This document shows, in pieces, positions 14,342-23,463 of a stretch of 24,063 nt of DNA. The DNA is from a virus. Made by a program: the position numbers and the translations under genes. Position 1 is the first letter of the stretch; the number at the start of each line of letters is the position of its first letter. Location: positions 1-24,063 of the IMG/VR virus record IMGVR_UViG_3300024262_000238, one strand, 5' to 3'. Under the pieces are notes generated by a model. That model saw only the letters and a program-made list of their open reading frames with translations, searched no databases and was not told where the DNA came from.

Positions 14342-15705
14342 TGTCTGATCAAGCAGCAAACGCTAGAGTACCAAACAGTACAAATATGGAAAGTTTTGAA
14401 GCACCTACTAACAGTGTTGGTGTTATAATATTAGATGAAAATTCCGAGTCTGATGCTGTGTTTAGTGATCTGATTACTAGTAAGTTTATTTACAATCAAT
14501 ATGTAAAAGTAATTGATACAAAAATAACAGAACTTAAGTTTTATCCAGAAACGGAAGATAATATAGCTGCTTTAAAAGAAGAGTTGAGAGATGCTAAAGA
14601 TATTATAATTGGTTTAGAAATAGACAATTTAGGGTTAGAAGAAACAACTGGTTCATTAGAAGAAACTATTTTGTCTATGAATGACAACTGTGAACAGCTT
14701 ACAAATGGATATGTGCAACTATTGAATTCTCAAAATCCACCTGCGGGAACATTTATAAAAGTTATACCAGAAGATTATCAAAGATATTTAGTGTTTGAAA
14801 GTGTTGAGCCTAATTTATGTGATGGGCTTGTGGCTGTTAATGAAAAGAAAAGAATACCAGACGAGCATACTTTTGTAGAATTGGCTAAACAAAGAAGTTT
14901 GGAATATAAAACAACTTGGCCAACATATTCTGATTTTGTTGAAAAGCTTGAAAAAGCTAAATTTAATAAAATACCTTTTGGTGGTCATTTAGAAAACCTT
15001 GGGCCAAAACCAATAACTAGTATGCACGGTGATATGATGTTTCACATAAGAGATGAAGATAAATATTTAGTATGGAAACATTCTGGAGTTAATAGAGGCG
15101 ATTCTGTTTCTGTTAATCCTATAAAATATCATAGAATAGTTGAAGAAGGTGATGTTTTAGAAAGAATATACGATTATATATCTTTAAATTATAATAAAAA
15201 AAGCAAAGCTTTTTATAGAGGTTATTTTGACAAGTTTACTAAAGGTGCTGATATAAATTTAGAAAACGTAAATGACTATCTTGGCGAACCACCACCAACA
15301 CCTGAAGATATTCATATAGAAGTATTTGTAGATAATATTCCTGCTTACACTAATATGATGCATGAAGTAGATTTAGATTCGCCTGTTTATTTATACGCAA
15401 AATTAGTAGGCGAAGATGCAGAATCTTGGCAATGGGATTTATCAAAAGCAATACCAAACGCCTCGACTGAAAATCCAGTAACTGTTGTATACGACGTTCC
15501 GGGAGTAGATGATATAACAGTTTCTTGTACATATGAAATATTTAATCAAGGTGTATCTGAAATAAAAACTGAAACGTTAGTATTAACTGGTGTTATAGAT
15601 GTTTTGCGAGATACAGATGATGGTGAAGTAGATCATCCAGATGAAGGTCCAAGCGGAACATTAAATAAATTAGGCAAAAGAATAAAAAACATGCTAGCAA
15701 GATAA
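14341..15705 (+). CDS. Coiled-coil baseplate protein with PKD/Ig-like domain
   Basis: This 454-aa protein has a helical coiled-coil part at about residues 60-135 (heptad-like IAALKEELRDAKDIIIGLEID). A central mixed domain follows at about 140-310 with GGHLENLGPKPITSMHGDMMF. The C-terminal beta domain at about 320-420 contains a W-Q-W-D segment and AVSCTYE-like strands, matching the PKD/Ig fold. The last 30 residues are basic. Its position between a jelly-roll protein and the large 1312-aa protein suggests a baseplate or tail-fibre attachment role. I do not recognise a named family. Confidence 0.6.
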   Translation: MSDQAANARVPNSTNMESFEAPTNSVGVIILDENSESDAVFSDLITSKFIYNQYVKVIDTKITELKFYPETEDNIAALKEELRDAKDIIIGLEIDNLGLEETTGSLEETILSMNDNCEQLTNGYVQLLNSQNPPAGTFIKVIPEDYQRYLVFESVEPNLCDGLVAVNEKKRIPDEHTFVELAKQRSLEYKTTWPTYSDFVEKLEKAKFNKIPFGGHLENLGPKPITSMHGDMMFHIRDEDKYLVWKHSGVNRGDSVSVNPIKYHRIVEEGDVLERIYDYISLNYNKKSKAFYRGYFDKFTKGADINLENVNDYLGEPPPTPEDIHIEVFVDNIPAYTNMMHEVDLDSPVYLYAKLVGEDAESWQWDLSKAIPNASTENPVTVVYDVPGVDDITVSCTYEIFNQGVSEIKTETLVLTGVIDVLRDTDDGEVDHPDEGPSGTLNKLGKRIKNMLAR

Positions 15706-15706
15706 T

Positions 15707-18700
15707 ATGTTAAAATACTATAAAAATACAGAAGAGTTAGATATTTTTGGAAGTGTTAAAAATGCTCAAAGATATACCGATGAAGATTTAAAACTTATCG
15801 AATTCGATGCGCTTGCTAGTAGTTTCCCACAAAATATTAGAGATTATGTAGAATTTCACTTATATGACGTTAGTGGCAATATAATAAATTCAAATCTCGA
15901 TTCTGCTAATTGGGATTTATGGAATGATGATCAGATATATTCTAGACTACTTAAAGATATAAAATATGTAGATGCAGAGTATGGTGACTATAAGTTTGTA
16001 TATAACTACTTTAGAAAAGCTGTAGGTAATACATATAATAATTTATACATAAAAGAAATATCTAATACAAGAAAAGAACTTAGATTAGCAATTGCTAACA
16101 AGACTTCTTCTAATATTTTGACTGATATTAAAAATTTCAAGTATACATTAGATGGAACTTATTACTACCGTTTGTATGTATCAACAAATACAACACCACA
16201 AGCTGTTGCTTATAGAAATTCTATTATACAAAAAGCAATCAAAAATAGTATTACGTTTGAAGAACAAGTAGAGCTAGAAATAGCTTGGTTGAGAATATAT
16301 TCAGATACTGCTTTTGTAAAAGATTATGCCGATGATTTTGTTTTAAACTTTGGTGACAATAAATGTATATTAGGTGTAAATGCTATATTTTCAAAAGACT
16401 TTACTGAATTAATTATAAAACTATACGAGCCTCTCCCTTTAAGCTTTAAAGAAAAAGACAGACTTTGGATTAATTTTGAATTGCTAAAACCATTAGTAGG
16501 TAATGTAATTATTAATAAAGTTGGAGTAATAGTAGAAGATATATTTAGACTAAGAGGACCAAACTTTTTCATAAAAAATGATAACAATAGTTTAGAGACA
16601 GATTACGAAAGTTGGAACTCTTTGCTGGGTAATAATTTAATAACTTCACAGCAATTGGTTAATCAGTATTTTAGCGGCAGTTTAGATACTATAAAATTAA
16701 ACATAGATTATTCAACATTTGATGAATTTATACATTTCAGTTCTGCTACTGAAAGAACTGCAAATTTCAAGTACAAATTAGAACTTGTTGAATTTTATAA
16801 CAGCCGGCTAACTTATCTAACAGAAATTACTGGTAGTACAGTTAACAACATTATAGATTCATTTAATAAAAGAAACGAAGTGATTGCTGGTTTTGATGAT
16901 TTCGAAAAATATCTATATTATACAACTGGTTCTGATAGTATATACACACACATAACCGGCTCTGTTCAACCCTGGCCAAAATACATAAATTCAGGATCAG
17001 CTACAGAACCCTGGTTAGAGTCTTTATATACTTGGAATCAAACAAACGAAATAAGACAAGGTGATGGAAATATATTAAATGTTACAAGAATAGTACCGAA
17101 GTATAGACTATATGCATCTGACCACCCAACATCAGTTAGTTATTTTGAGAATTTACAATTTCTGTCTGATGAATATGATAGAGAAAATTTAGATAGACTT
17201 TCAAACAATATACCTTCAGGCATAATACAGTATACTGATAACGATGATTTCATTTTATTTACAGACATGCTCGGACACCACTTTGATATACTGTGGACAT
17301 ATATTCGTCATTTGACTTCTATGTATAGCAGAGAAGAACATCCAAAAGACGGTATTCCAATGGATATGATTAGCACTGTGACAAATGATTATGGTTGGAA
17401 ATTACATGGTGGAAATAAAGGTAGTGATCTTTGGAATTACACTCTTGGTGTTGACGAATATGGCAACGTTTTCAATACTGGAAGTTTGTATTCAAAATCA
17501 TATGAAGACATAACAAAAGAGGTTTGGAAGAGAATTTACAATAATTTACCATTTTTACTTAAAACGAAAGGTACCAGTAGAGCTATAAGATCAATGATAT
17601 CTTGCTATGGTGTTCCGAGTAGTATTTTAAGAATTAGAGAATATGGCGGTCCAAGTAAAAGAAATGATGAACCTAATTTTAAATTTACGACATTTAAATA
17701 TATACTAGAGCTAGATGGTGCAACTAATTATATAGAAACACCTTGGGAAAAAGTTGAGAAAGTTAATGATACTGGAAGTTATCCAGATACTGTTGCGTTG
17801 CGTTTTTTAAACTACGATGACGAAGAATATGATTATTCTACTAGAGAATATCAGACGATTGTAGAGAAAAACACTACGACACCAGATTTCTTTGTACAGT
17901 TTCAACACACTGGTTCTCAAAATAAGGGAAATATAAATTTTTATTTAAGTGGTACTAGTGATTATTTTACAGCTTCTATAGAAGATGTGTATCTGTTTGA
18001 CGGTGAACCAGCTTATATTTTTTTAAGAAGAAGAGTCTCTGAAGACAACGTAGCAGTTGAAAACATATATGATTTAATATATTCAAAAGAAAAATATGGA
18101 AAAGTATTAGAATTTGTAAGTGCTAGCATATATGCAACTGGTTCAGAAACTTCAGCATTAAATACTAGCTGGGCTAGCGATTCTTATTTAAGAGCAGGTT
18201 ATAATGATATAGCAAACTCAAATTATTATACCGGTTCTGTACAAGAAATAAGATATTGGTCAGTACCACTATCGCAGAGTGTTATGGAGAAGCATACATT
18301 GTCACAGATGGCTTATTCTTCTAATCACGAAACTGGTTCATATGATGAGTTAAATTATAGAATAGAATATACACAAAAATATGATATTGCTGCTACTAGT
18401 AGTATACCTTCTGTGCACCCAAACCAAAACATATCAACATTTTGGAATAGTGTTACAGAATTAACAGCATCTGCTTATGGGTTTACTAGCGAATCATTTA
18501 CTGGGATTGAAGATTATCAAAGTCTGTTTGGTCCGAGTGTAGGCGGGAACAATATATACACAGACAAAATAAGAATAGATACATATATGCCAGAAGGCAT
18601 TCTTGGAAGAGAACATCAAATATCAGAGCCTTCTACTACAAATCACCCCGTAGATTCAAACAGAATTGGTATATACTTTTCACATCAAGATAAAGTTAAT

Positions 18701-19645
18701 GATGATATATACAGTCAATTTGGATATGTTAATTTAGATGATTATATTGGCGACCCCGCACATATAAATTTAGATTACTATCCAGACCTTAGAAGATTTG
18801 CAAATGAATATTGGAAAAAATATACTAGTTCTAACAATATAGCTGAATATATAAGAGCAGTAAGTATATTCGATTTCTCTTTATTTGATCAGCTTAGAAA
18901 CTTATTACCTGCTAGAACTAACAAAATTTTAGGTTTAACAATAGAGCCACATGTTTTAGAAAGAAGTAAGATTAGAAATTTTGGTGCTGCAAGTACTGAA
19001 TATTTAATGTATTCTGGAACTTTGGATTTGATGGGAATAGATTGGAGCATATATGCTTATTATTGTTATTATGAAGCAGAGATTGAATACAATATACCAA
19101 GAAGCATAACTGGTGAATATCTTAGTTTTATACCAGATGCTGTTGTTTCTGCTATGGTGGCAAATATAAGTGCAGAGTATATGTTAAAACAATCAACTAC
19201 TAATATGGGTCTCAGATCACCATCTGTTTATAAACATTCAAATGCAATATTAGATCAGTCTAAATCTAGATTTGATTCTAATCCATTTTTCTATAATGTA
19301 TATAATTCAAGAGATAGATATAGTCCTACTGGTAGTGTAGTATTAAATCAAAGAAGCTCACGTATGTTGAGAGAAAGAGTATATTTTTATGATACATATG
19401 AAAGTGCATCACTCATGATGCCTTACTCATCATCGCTGAGATATGCTCAAGTACAAGATTTCAGGTCACAGCCGGCTGGAGCTTTAAATAGTCTATACAG
19501 AGGAAGCAAACTTGTAGGCACTGCTATTAACGAAAATAGTTTGCAAACTATTGATGGTGGTCCAGTCGTAAGTGTGTATAGAGTCGACCCAAATCAAATA
19601 AATTACAGTGATTACAGCGAAGATGGAAGTTTAGATGTCGAATAA
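15707..19645 (+). CDS. Large baseplate/tail protein with ConA/LamG-like domain, 1312 aa
   Basis: This is the largest gene. At about residues 607-650 it has NNLPFLLKTKGTSRAIRSM then CYGVPSSILRIREYGG, a segment found in tail proteins of the gpI-like type. Immediately after (about 663-890) comes a lectin-like beta sandwich: ILELDGATNYIETPW, repeated TGS-containing strands, then GSVQEIRYWSVPLSQ. The N-terminal 600 residues are beta-rich without recognised domains, and the C-terminal part contains a helical LFDQLRNLLPARTNKILGL stretch. A gp7-like role in the wedge periphery is possible by position. It starts one base after the previous stop. The tandem of a gpI-like segment and lectin domain in one chain is noteworthy. 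Confidence 0.7.
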   Translation: MLKYYKNTEELDIFGSVKNAQRYTDEDLKLIEFDALASSFPQNIRDYVEFHLYDVSGNIINSNLDSANWDLWNDDQIYSRLLKDIKYVDAEYGDYKFVYNYFRKAVGNTYNNLYIKEISNTRKELRLAIANKTSSNILTDIKNFKYTLDGTYYYRLYVSTNTTPQAVAYRNSIIQKAIKNSITFEEQVELEIAWLRIYSDTAFVKDYADDFVLNFGDNKCILGVNAIFSKDFTELIIKLYEPLPLSFKEKDRLWINFELLKPLVGNVIINKVGVIVEDIFRLRGPNFFIKNDNNSLETDYESWNSLLGNNLITSQQLVNQYFSGSLDTIKLNIDYSTFDEFIHFSSATERTANFKYKLELVEFYNSRLTYLTEITGSTVNNIIDSFNKRNEVIAGFDDFEKYLYYTTGSDSIYTHITGSVQPWPKYINSGSATEPWLESLYTWNQTNEIRQGDGNILNVTRIVPKYRLYASDHPTSVSYFENLQFLSDEYDRENLDRLSNNIPSGIIQYTDNDDFILFTDMLGHHFDILWTYIRHLTSMYSREEHPKDGIPMDMISTVTNDYGWKLHGGNKGSDLWNYTLGVDEYGNVFNTGSLYSKSYEDITKEVWKRIYNNLPFLLKTKGTSRAIRSMISCYGVPSSILRIREYGGPSKRNDEPNFKFTTFKYILELDGATNYIETPWEKVEKVNDTGSYPDTVALRFLNYDDEEYDYSTREYQTIVEKNTTTPDFFVQFQHTGSQNKGNINFYLSGTSDYFTASIEDVYLFDGEPAYIFLRRRVSEDNVAVENIYDLIYSKEKYGKVLEFVSASIYATGSETSALNTSWASDSYLRAGYNDIANSNYYTGSVQEIRYWSVPLSQSVMEKHTLSQMAYSSNHETGSYDELNYRIEYTQKYDIAATSSIPSVHPNQNISTFWNSVTELTASAYGFTSESFTGIEDYQSLFGPSVGGNNIYTDKIRIDTYMPEGILGREHQISEPSTTNHPVDSNRIGIYFSHQDKVNDDIYSQFGYVNLDDYIGDPAHINLDYYPDLRRFANEYWKKYTSSNNIAEYIRAVSIFDFSLFDQLRNLLPARTNKILGLTIEPHVLERSKIRNFGAASTEYLMYSGTLDLMGIDWSIYAYYCYYEAEIEYNIPRSITGEYLSFIPDAVVSAMVANISAEYMLKQSTTNMGLRSPSVYKHSNAILDQSKSRFDSNPFFYNVYNSRDRYSPTGSVVLNQRSSRMLRERVYFYDTYESASLMMPYSSSLRYAQVQDFRSQPAGALNSLYRGSKLVGTAINENSLQTIDGGPVVSVYRVDPNQINYSDYSEDGSLDVE

Positions 19646-19666
19646 TGATTATTTTAAATTAAATTT

Positions 19667-19680
19667 TATATTTATTAAAA
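19667..19680 (+). promoter_or_regulatory. Candidate phage promoter motif, copy 4
   Basis: TATATTTATTAAAA in the 57-base gap before the ATG at 19703. It is the variant with one A less in the centre (TTTATTAAA). The gene's AAGGAACG ribosome site lies downstream, leaving a leader of about 20 bases if transcription starts just after the motif. Confidence 0.5.
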
Positions 19681-19702
19681 AACAAATACTTAAGGAACGA
19701 AA

Positions 19703-20371
19703 ATGGGCTATTTAGATAATTCAACAATTACTGTTGATGCTATCATTACTAATAAAGGTAGAGAATTATTGTCAAGAGGGAAAAACTATTTTGAAATTAC
19801 AAAATTTGCATTAGCCGATGACGAAATTGATTATGGTTTGTGGAATCCAGCTCACCCTTTGGGAAGTGATTATTATGGTATAGCTATAGAAAGCTTACCA
19901 CTAGTTGAAGCAATACCTGATGAAACTTATACTATGAGATATAAATTATTCAGCATGCCAAAAACTAGAACAAAAGTACCGGTTCTTGATGTTTCTCCGA
20001 CACAAGTTGTTTTGAGAACAAAAAATCAAAAAGCTACAATTACACCTTCTACATCAAATGGATATGATAGTAGTGGTTATACTGCTATATTGACAGATAA
20101 CACAATGGTGTCTTTATCAGTTCCACCGGGATCAACTATATCTGGTTATCCAACAAATCAACAACCGTCTGAAGGTGCTTCACCTACTACTGTATTTGCT
20201 GTAGGTAAAAAATTCACAGTGACAGCACTATACAATCCGTTTGAAACTAGAGATGCTAAACTGTTTGTATATGGAAATAATACTGGTGCAATGGACTATT
20301 GTTTAATAACTCTTATGAAGATGACAACTGTGGATGACACTTTATTAGATGATAACCAAAATGACATGTAA
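19703..20371 (+). CDS. Tail/baseplate protein with Ig-like domain, 222 aa
   Basis: The opening GYLDNSTITVDAIITNKGREL, then ITKFALADDEIDYGLWNP, then GIAIESLPLVEA is a pattern I associate with structural proteins of large tailed phages. From about residue 92 to 215 the protein is an Ig/Big-type beta domain (VLDVSPTQVVLRTKNQKATIT, FAVGKKFTVTALYNP, ending AMDYCLITL). It is probably a virion surface component. AAGGAACG upstream is the ribosome site. A 28-base gap separates it from the next structural gene. Confidence 0.65.
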   Translation: MGYLDNSTITVDAIITNKGRELLSRGKNYFEITKFALADDEIDYGLWNPAHPLGSDYYGIAIESLPLVEAIPDETYTMRYKLFSMPKTRTKVPVLDVSPTQVVLRTKNQKATITPSTSNGYDSSGYTAILTDNTMVSLSVPPGSTISGYPTNQQPSEGASPTTVFAVGKKFTVTALYNPFETRDAKLFVYGNNTGAMDYCLITLMKMTTVDDTLLDDNQNDM

Positions 20372-20399
20372 AAAGAAAATTAACAAGGAATAAAAAAAT

Positions 20400-21533
20400 A
20401 TGGCAACTTCAGATGTAAATGATAGATTTACAGATCCTAATGGAACTAGCGGTACAAACACTTCTCAACCCGCTCCACCTACTGCTTTGGTTATGAAAGC
20501 TTATAAGTCTTTTAACGAAGAGACTGATATAGTAGAAAATCAAATTGAGTATGTGACAGCTGGTATATGGAGCAACAATGAGGGTAGTTTGATAACTTAC
20601 TATACTTCATCAGGACAAACAACAAACCAAAAAAGATATTATTTAGAAATATTCCAAAGTGAAAGCTATGCAGACAATGCAGAAGCTCAGTTCTCTCTTG
20701 CGTTTGGTCATGTTTGGGGAAGTGGTAGTACAATAACAAACTACGACTATCCAACAAAGGCTACTTATACTCAATATAAGAATATTTTAAATGATGATCT
20801 AAATTCAGCAATAAGTGTAGGTGGTACTGAATCTGATTTTTATTATTTTGTGAATATTAATAGATCAAGATATAGAAATAAAATCGACCCTGGTAACTGG
20901 GAAATAAATCTAGCTAAACTAGATGGCGCATTTGCACCAGATGGTTCTGGTGATGTATATACATTTATTGATGACAGTGGTGATACTTCACAAACTGTAT
21001 ATTCTTCGCGAGCAACAGGCAGAGTTTATAGCTTAGTAAGCGGTTCTTTATCTGATGGTATATATAATTTAGCTGCTTATGGTTTAGCATATCCAGATTT
21101 AGGTATATTATTGTTTGATGGTCCTATGTTAGATACTTATGTTGGTTTTGGTACAGAAACTGGCTCAAACGTCGAAGGTGAGAATGCTAAAAAGATGTTT
21201 GCTGCAATGGATGCTGCAAAAGATATTGATTCAAATTATGCTTTTACTGCAAGAAACGTAGAAAGAATAACTTCAAACCATTATTTCGTTAGAGTTATGA
21301 ATGGTGAGTTTAACTTTAGCAACAATCCTACATTTTATGTTACCGAAAGTAACGGTGATAGACCATATGGCTCTATAAGACATATAGATATGATAGGCGA
21401 CCCAAAAACTTTCTTAACAACTATAGGTTTATATGATTCAAGAAATAGATTATTAGCAGTTGCAAAAACTAGTCAACCTATTTTGAAATCATATAGCAAC
21501 GAAGCGTTAGTGAAAGTTAAGCTCGACTTTTAA
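20400..21533 (+). CDS. Tail protein, shorter member of a two-gene scaffold family, 377 aa
   Basis: This protein shares a scaffold with the gene at 21624. Matching parts are KIDPGNW (residues 161-167) with KVQPGTF, AYPDLGILLFD (230-240) with LFPHLGFAVIS, the YFVRV...NNPT stretch (295-311) with FICKV...TNPT, and TTIGLYDSRNRLLAVAK (340-356) with TSVGLYDDSNQLLAVAK. It ends VKVKLDF. It lacks the lectin insertion of its partner. A tail or baseplate surface role is inferred. An AAGGAATAAAAAA tract precedes the ATG. A strong terminator follows 44 bases after its stop. Confidence 0.65.
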   Translation: MATSDVNDRFTDPNGTSGTNTSQPAPPTALVMKAYKSFNEETDIVENQIEYVTAGIWSNNEGSLITYYTSSGQTTNQKRYYLEIFQSESYADNAEAQFSLAFGHVWGSGSTITNYDYPTKATYTQYKNILNDDLNSAISVGGTESDFYYFVNINRSRYRNKIDPGNWEINLAKLDGAFAPDGSGDVYTFIDDSGDTSQTVYSSRATGRVYSLVSGSLSDGIYNLAAYGLAYPDLGILLFDGPMLDTYVGFGTETGSNVEGENAKKMFAAMDAAKDIDSNYAFTARNVERITSNHYFVRVMNGEFNFSNNPTFYVTESNGDRPYGSIRHIDMIGDPKTFLTTIGLYDSRNRLLAVAKTSQPILKSYSNEALVKVKLDF

Positions 21534-21540
21534 GGTAATA

Positions 21541-21572
21541 GAACGCGGCTGACGGCCCTAGAGAAGCGTCAT
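21541..21572 (+). other. GC-rich structured patch before terminator
   Basis: Roughly 60 percent G+C in a genome that is mostly A+T. ACGC (21543) can pair with GCGT (21566), enclosing GGC(TGACG)GCC; alternatively GACG can pair with CGTC. This is either part of the transcript end structure or an unrecognised RNA element. Only inspection supports it. Confidence 0.3.
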
Positions 21573-21577
21573 TTTTC

Positions 21578-21601
21578 AAGCTCCATTTGGAGCTTTTTTT
21601 T
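21578..21601 (+). terminator. Rho-independent terminator
   Basis: AAGCTCC, loop ATTT, GGAGCTT, directly followed by further T residues to 21601. This is a 7-bp perfect stem plus U tract, the clearest terminator in the window. It closes the unit ending with the gene at 20400. The next gene starts 23 bases later, so it must either be read through to or have its own promoter. Confidence 0.85.
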
Positions 21602-21623
21602 GCACTGAACAGGAAAATAGATT

Positions 21624-23339
21624 ATGTCAAAATATAGAGTATACACAAACATATATGATGGTGATAAAAACATCTATGAGTTTGAAGCGTTTAAGTTGTT
21701 CTCTGACATTACACACGAAAATTACTCTAATTCAGAAAAAGGATATGGTATATATAAAGGACTGTATCAGCTCAGAAATATATACATCGATAATATATTG
21801 CCAATAAGCTCTTCTAATAGTGATGTAGTTTCAGAGCCTAAAAATCTCGATGGTAGTTATCAAAAGCTTATATATTCAAGTGTAGAAAATATGTTTTATG
21901 AAGACTATACTGATTTTTATACTCACCCATTGATGGAAAAACGTCTATTTGCAACTGCTAGTATATTTTCTATACCACAAGTTAGATTTGGTAGAAAAGT
22001 ACAGCCAGGAACATTCTCATTTTATGATTATAGTCCAGTAGGGGCAGCTAATGTTATTGCTGAGACAGATGATTATGGGAACATTAGAGATGTTGACATA
22101 TTTACTGGAAGTTTTGCTACTCAATCTAGTCTTGTTGCTTATTGGGGTTTTAATGAAAAATATGATGAGATAAATAGAACATCTGAACAGGGTAGTATAG
22201 CTAATGGTATACCTAAAAATATAGGTTATGAAAACACTCACAATTACGAATTAGTTGGATATTATCAAAATGTTGGTTTTTCAGGTGGTATAAAAACAAC
22301 AGGTGATGTTGAAGAAGCTTCTGGTGTTAAAGCAAATTTTGACGGAACTGGTTATATAAAAGTAAAAAATACAAAAGACATATCATTTTCTGCTGAAGAA
22401 GATTATGCAATTTCTATGTGGGTTGATATACCACCAATTCAAGCATATACAGACAGCAATACTGTTGGTATATTAACTAAGAGATATATTGAAAATCACA
22501 GTGTATATGATCCTTCATACGTAGTTCATGAAACTGCTTCATTAAGACCTACTAGTAAATATGCATTTGATATAGAAATGTATACACATCTAGGTGTATT
22601 AGATGCTGGGAAGATGATATTCAATAGAAGCGATGGTGTTAACAAAAGAACTGTTACTTCTTCGATTGCATTACCTGCTGGTGAAAACCACTTGTTGTTT
22701 CAGAAAACAGGTTCTAATATGGAAATATATATTAATGCTGTATTAGATAATACCGGTAGTGCTGATGTAACATATTCTACTGTGAATAATCATGATCTTT
22801 ATATAGGTTCTAGAACTAATACAGATGGAAGAGTAAGTGGTTCATTAGACGAAATAAGGATATATAATACTGCATTGACACAGGATCAAATAAGTAGTTT
22901 AGCTAACAATAATTACTTTTCTGGAAGTGCATATCAAACAAATGTAATTGGTAATCTATTTCCACATTTGGGATTTGCAGTAATAAGTGATTATAGACCA
23001 AAATACAAACATGTATTTCTTGGTGAAACTGGTCAATTTGATTATGGTACAGATTATGGTTTTGACATATCATACAGATCGACTGTGAAGATATATGAAA
23101 ATGAATTCATATGTAAAGTGAGAAGAGATCAATATAATACAACTACAAATCCAACTATAAAAAAAGACAAATATGGTAATGTTAAAGAGTTTGCAACTGG
23201 TTCTGATTTTACACCATATATTACTTCAGTTGGTTTATATGATGACAGTAATCAATTATTAGCAGTTGCTAAATTAGCTACTCCAATACCTAAGAGAAGT
23301 GACGTTGATATGAATTTCATTATTAAGTTTGATTCTTAA
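21624..23339 (+). CDS. Tail protein with LamG/ConA-like lectin insertion, 571 aa
   Basis: The N-terminal 135 and C-terminal 140 residues share the scaffold of the gene at 20400 (see matching blocks there). Between them, at about residues 165-430, lies a LamG-type jelly roll: SSLVAYWGFNE, ANFDGTGYIKV, YAISMWVDI, LFQKTGSNMEIYINAVLDNTG, LYIGSRTNTDGRVSGSLDEIRIYNTAL. The last of these is the signature end of Laminin_G_3-type domains. Such domains bind sugars or proteins, so a receptor-contact role is plausible. GAACAGGAAAAT upstream serves as ribosome site. It follows the terminator. Confidence 0.78.
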   Translation: MSKYRVYTNIYDGDKNIYEFEAFKLFSDITHENYSNSEKGYGIYKGLYQLRNIYIDNILPISSSNSDVVSEPKNLDGSYQKLIYSSVENMFYEDYTDFYTHPLMEKRLFATASIFSIPQVRFGRKVQPGTFSFYDYSPVGAANVIAETDDYGNIRDVDIFTGSFATQSSLVAYWGFNEKYDEINRTSEQGSIANGIPKNIGYENTHNYELVGYYQNVGFSGGIKTTGDVEEASGVKANFDGTGYIKVKNTKDISFSAEEDYAISMWVDIPPIQAYTDSNTVGILTKRYIENHSVYDPSYVVHETASLRPTSKYAFDIEMYTHLGVLDAGKMIFNRSDGVNKRTVTSSIALPAGENHLLFQKTGSNMEIYINAVLDNTGSADVTYSTVNNHDLYIGSRTNTDGRVSGSLDEIRIYNTALTQDQISSLANNNYFSGSAYQTNVIGNLFPHLGFAVISDYRPKYKHVFLGETGQFDYGTDYGFDISYRSTVKIYENEFICKVRRDQYNTTTNPTIKKDKYGNVKEFATGSDFTPYITSVGLYDDSNQLLAVAKLATPIPKRSDVDMNFIIKFDS

Positions 23340-23352
23340 TTAAATCTAAAAC

Positions 23353-23366
23353 TATATTTATTAAAA
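23353..23366 (+). promoter_or_regulatory. Candidate phage promoter motif, copy 5
   Basis: TATATTTATTAAAA, the same variant as copy 4, 13 bases after the previous stop and about 100 bases before the next ATG. The long leader in between is the main non-coding stretch of this part of the window. It contains a short AGTGC/GCACT hairpin (23395-23409) and, near the gene, AAAGGAG. Confidence 0.5.
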
Positions 23367-23455
23367 CATAACTAATCTATTTTTATCGCTCTCGAGTGCT
23401 ATATGCACTTTTAGTGGCTTTTGGTCATAAAGAGAAAGGTAAATTAATAAAAATT

Positions 23456-23463
23456 AAAGGAGA
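23456..23463 (+). promoter_or_regulatory. Strong Shine-Dalgarno site
   Basis: TAAAGGAGA seven bases before the ATG at 23470 is the best ribosome site in the window, where most genes have only weak A-rich GGA sites. It suggests the following protein is made in large amounts. Confidence 0.6.

Noticed and set aside
16324-16587. Minus-strand frame of 87 codons in the 1312-aa gene
   Set aside because: Shadow of a long coding frame in AT-rich sequence; no supporting signal on that strand. The same holds for minus-strand frames at 6165, 8306, 9480 and 12828.
23395-23409. AGTGC/GCACT hairpin as a terminator of the LamG gene
   Set aside because: The stem has only five pairs, followed by four T residues, and lies 56 bases past the stop; too weak to call.
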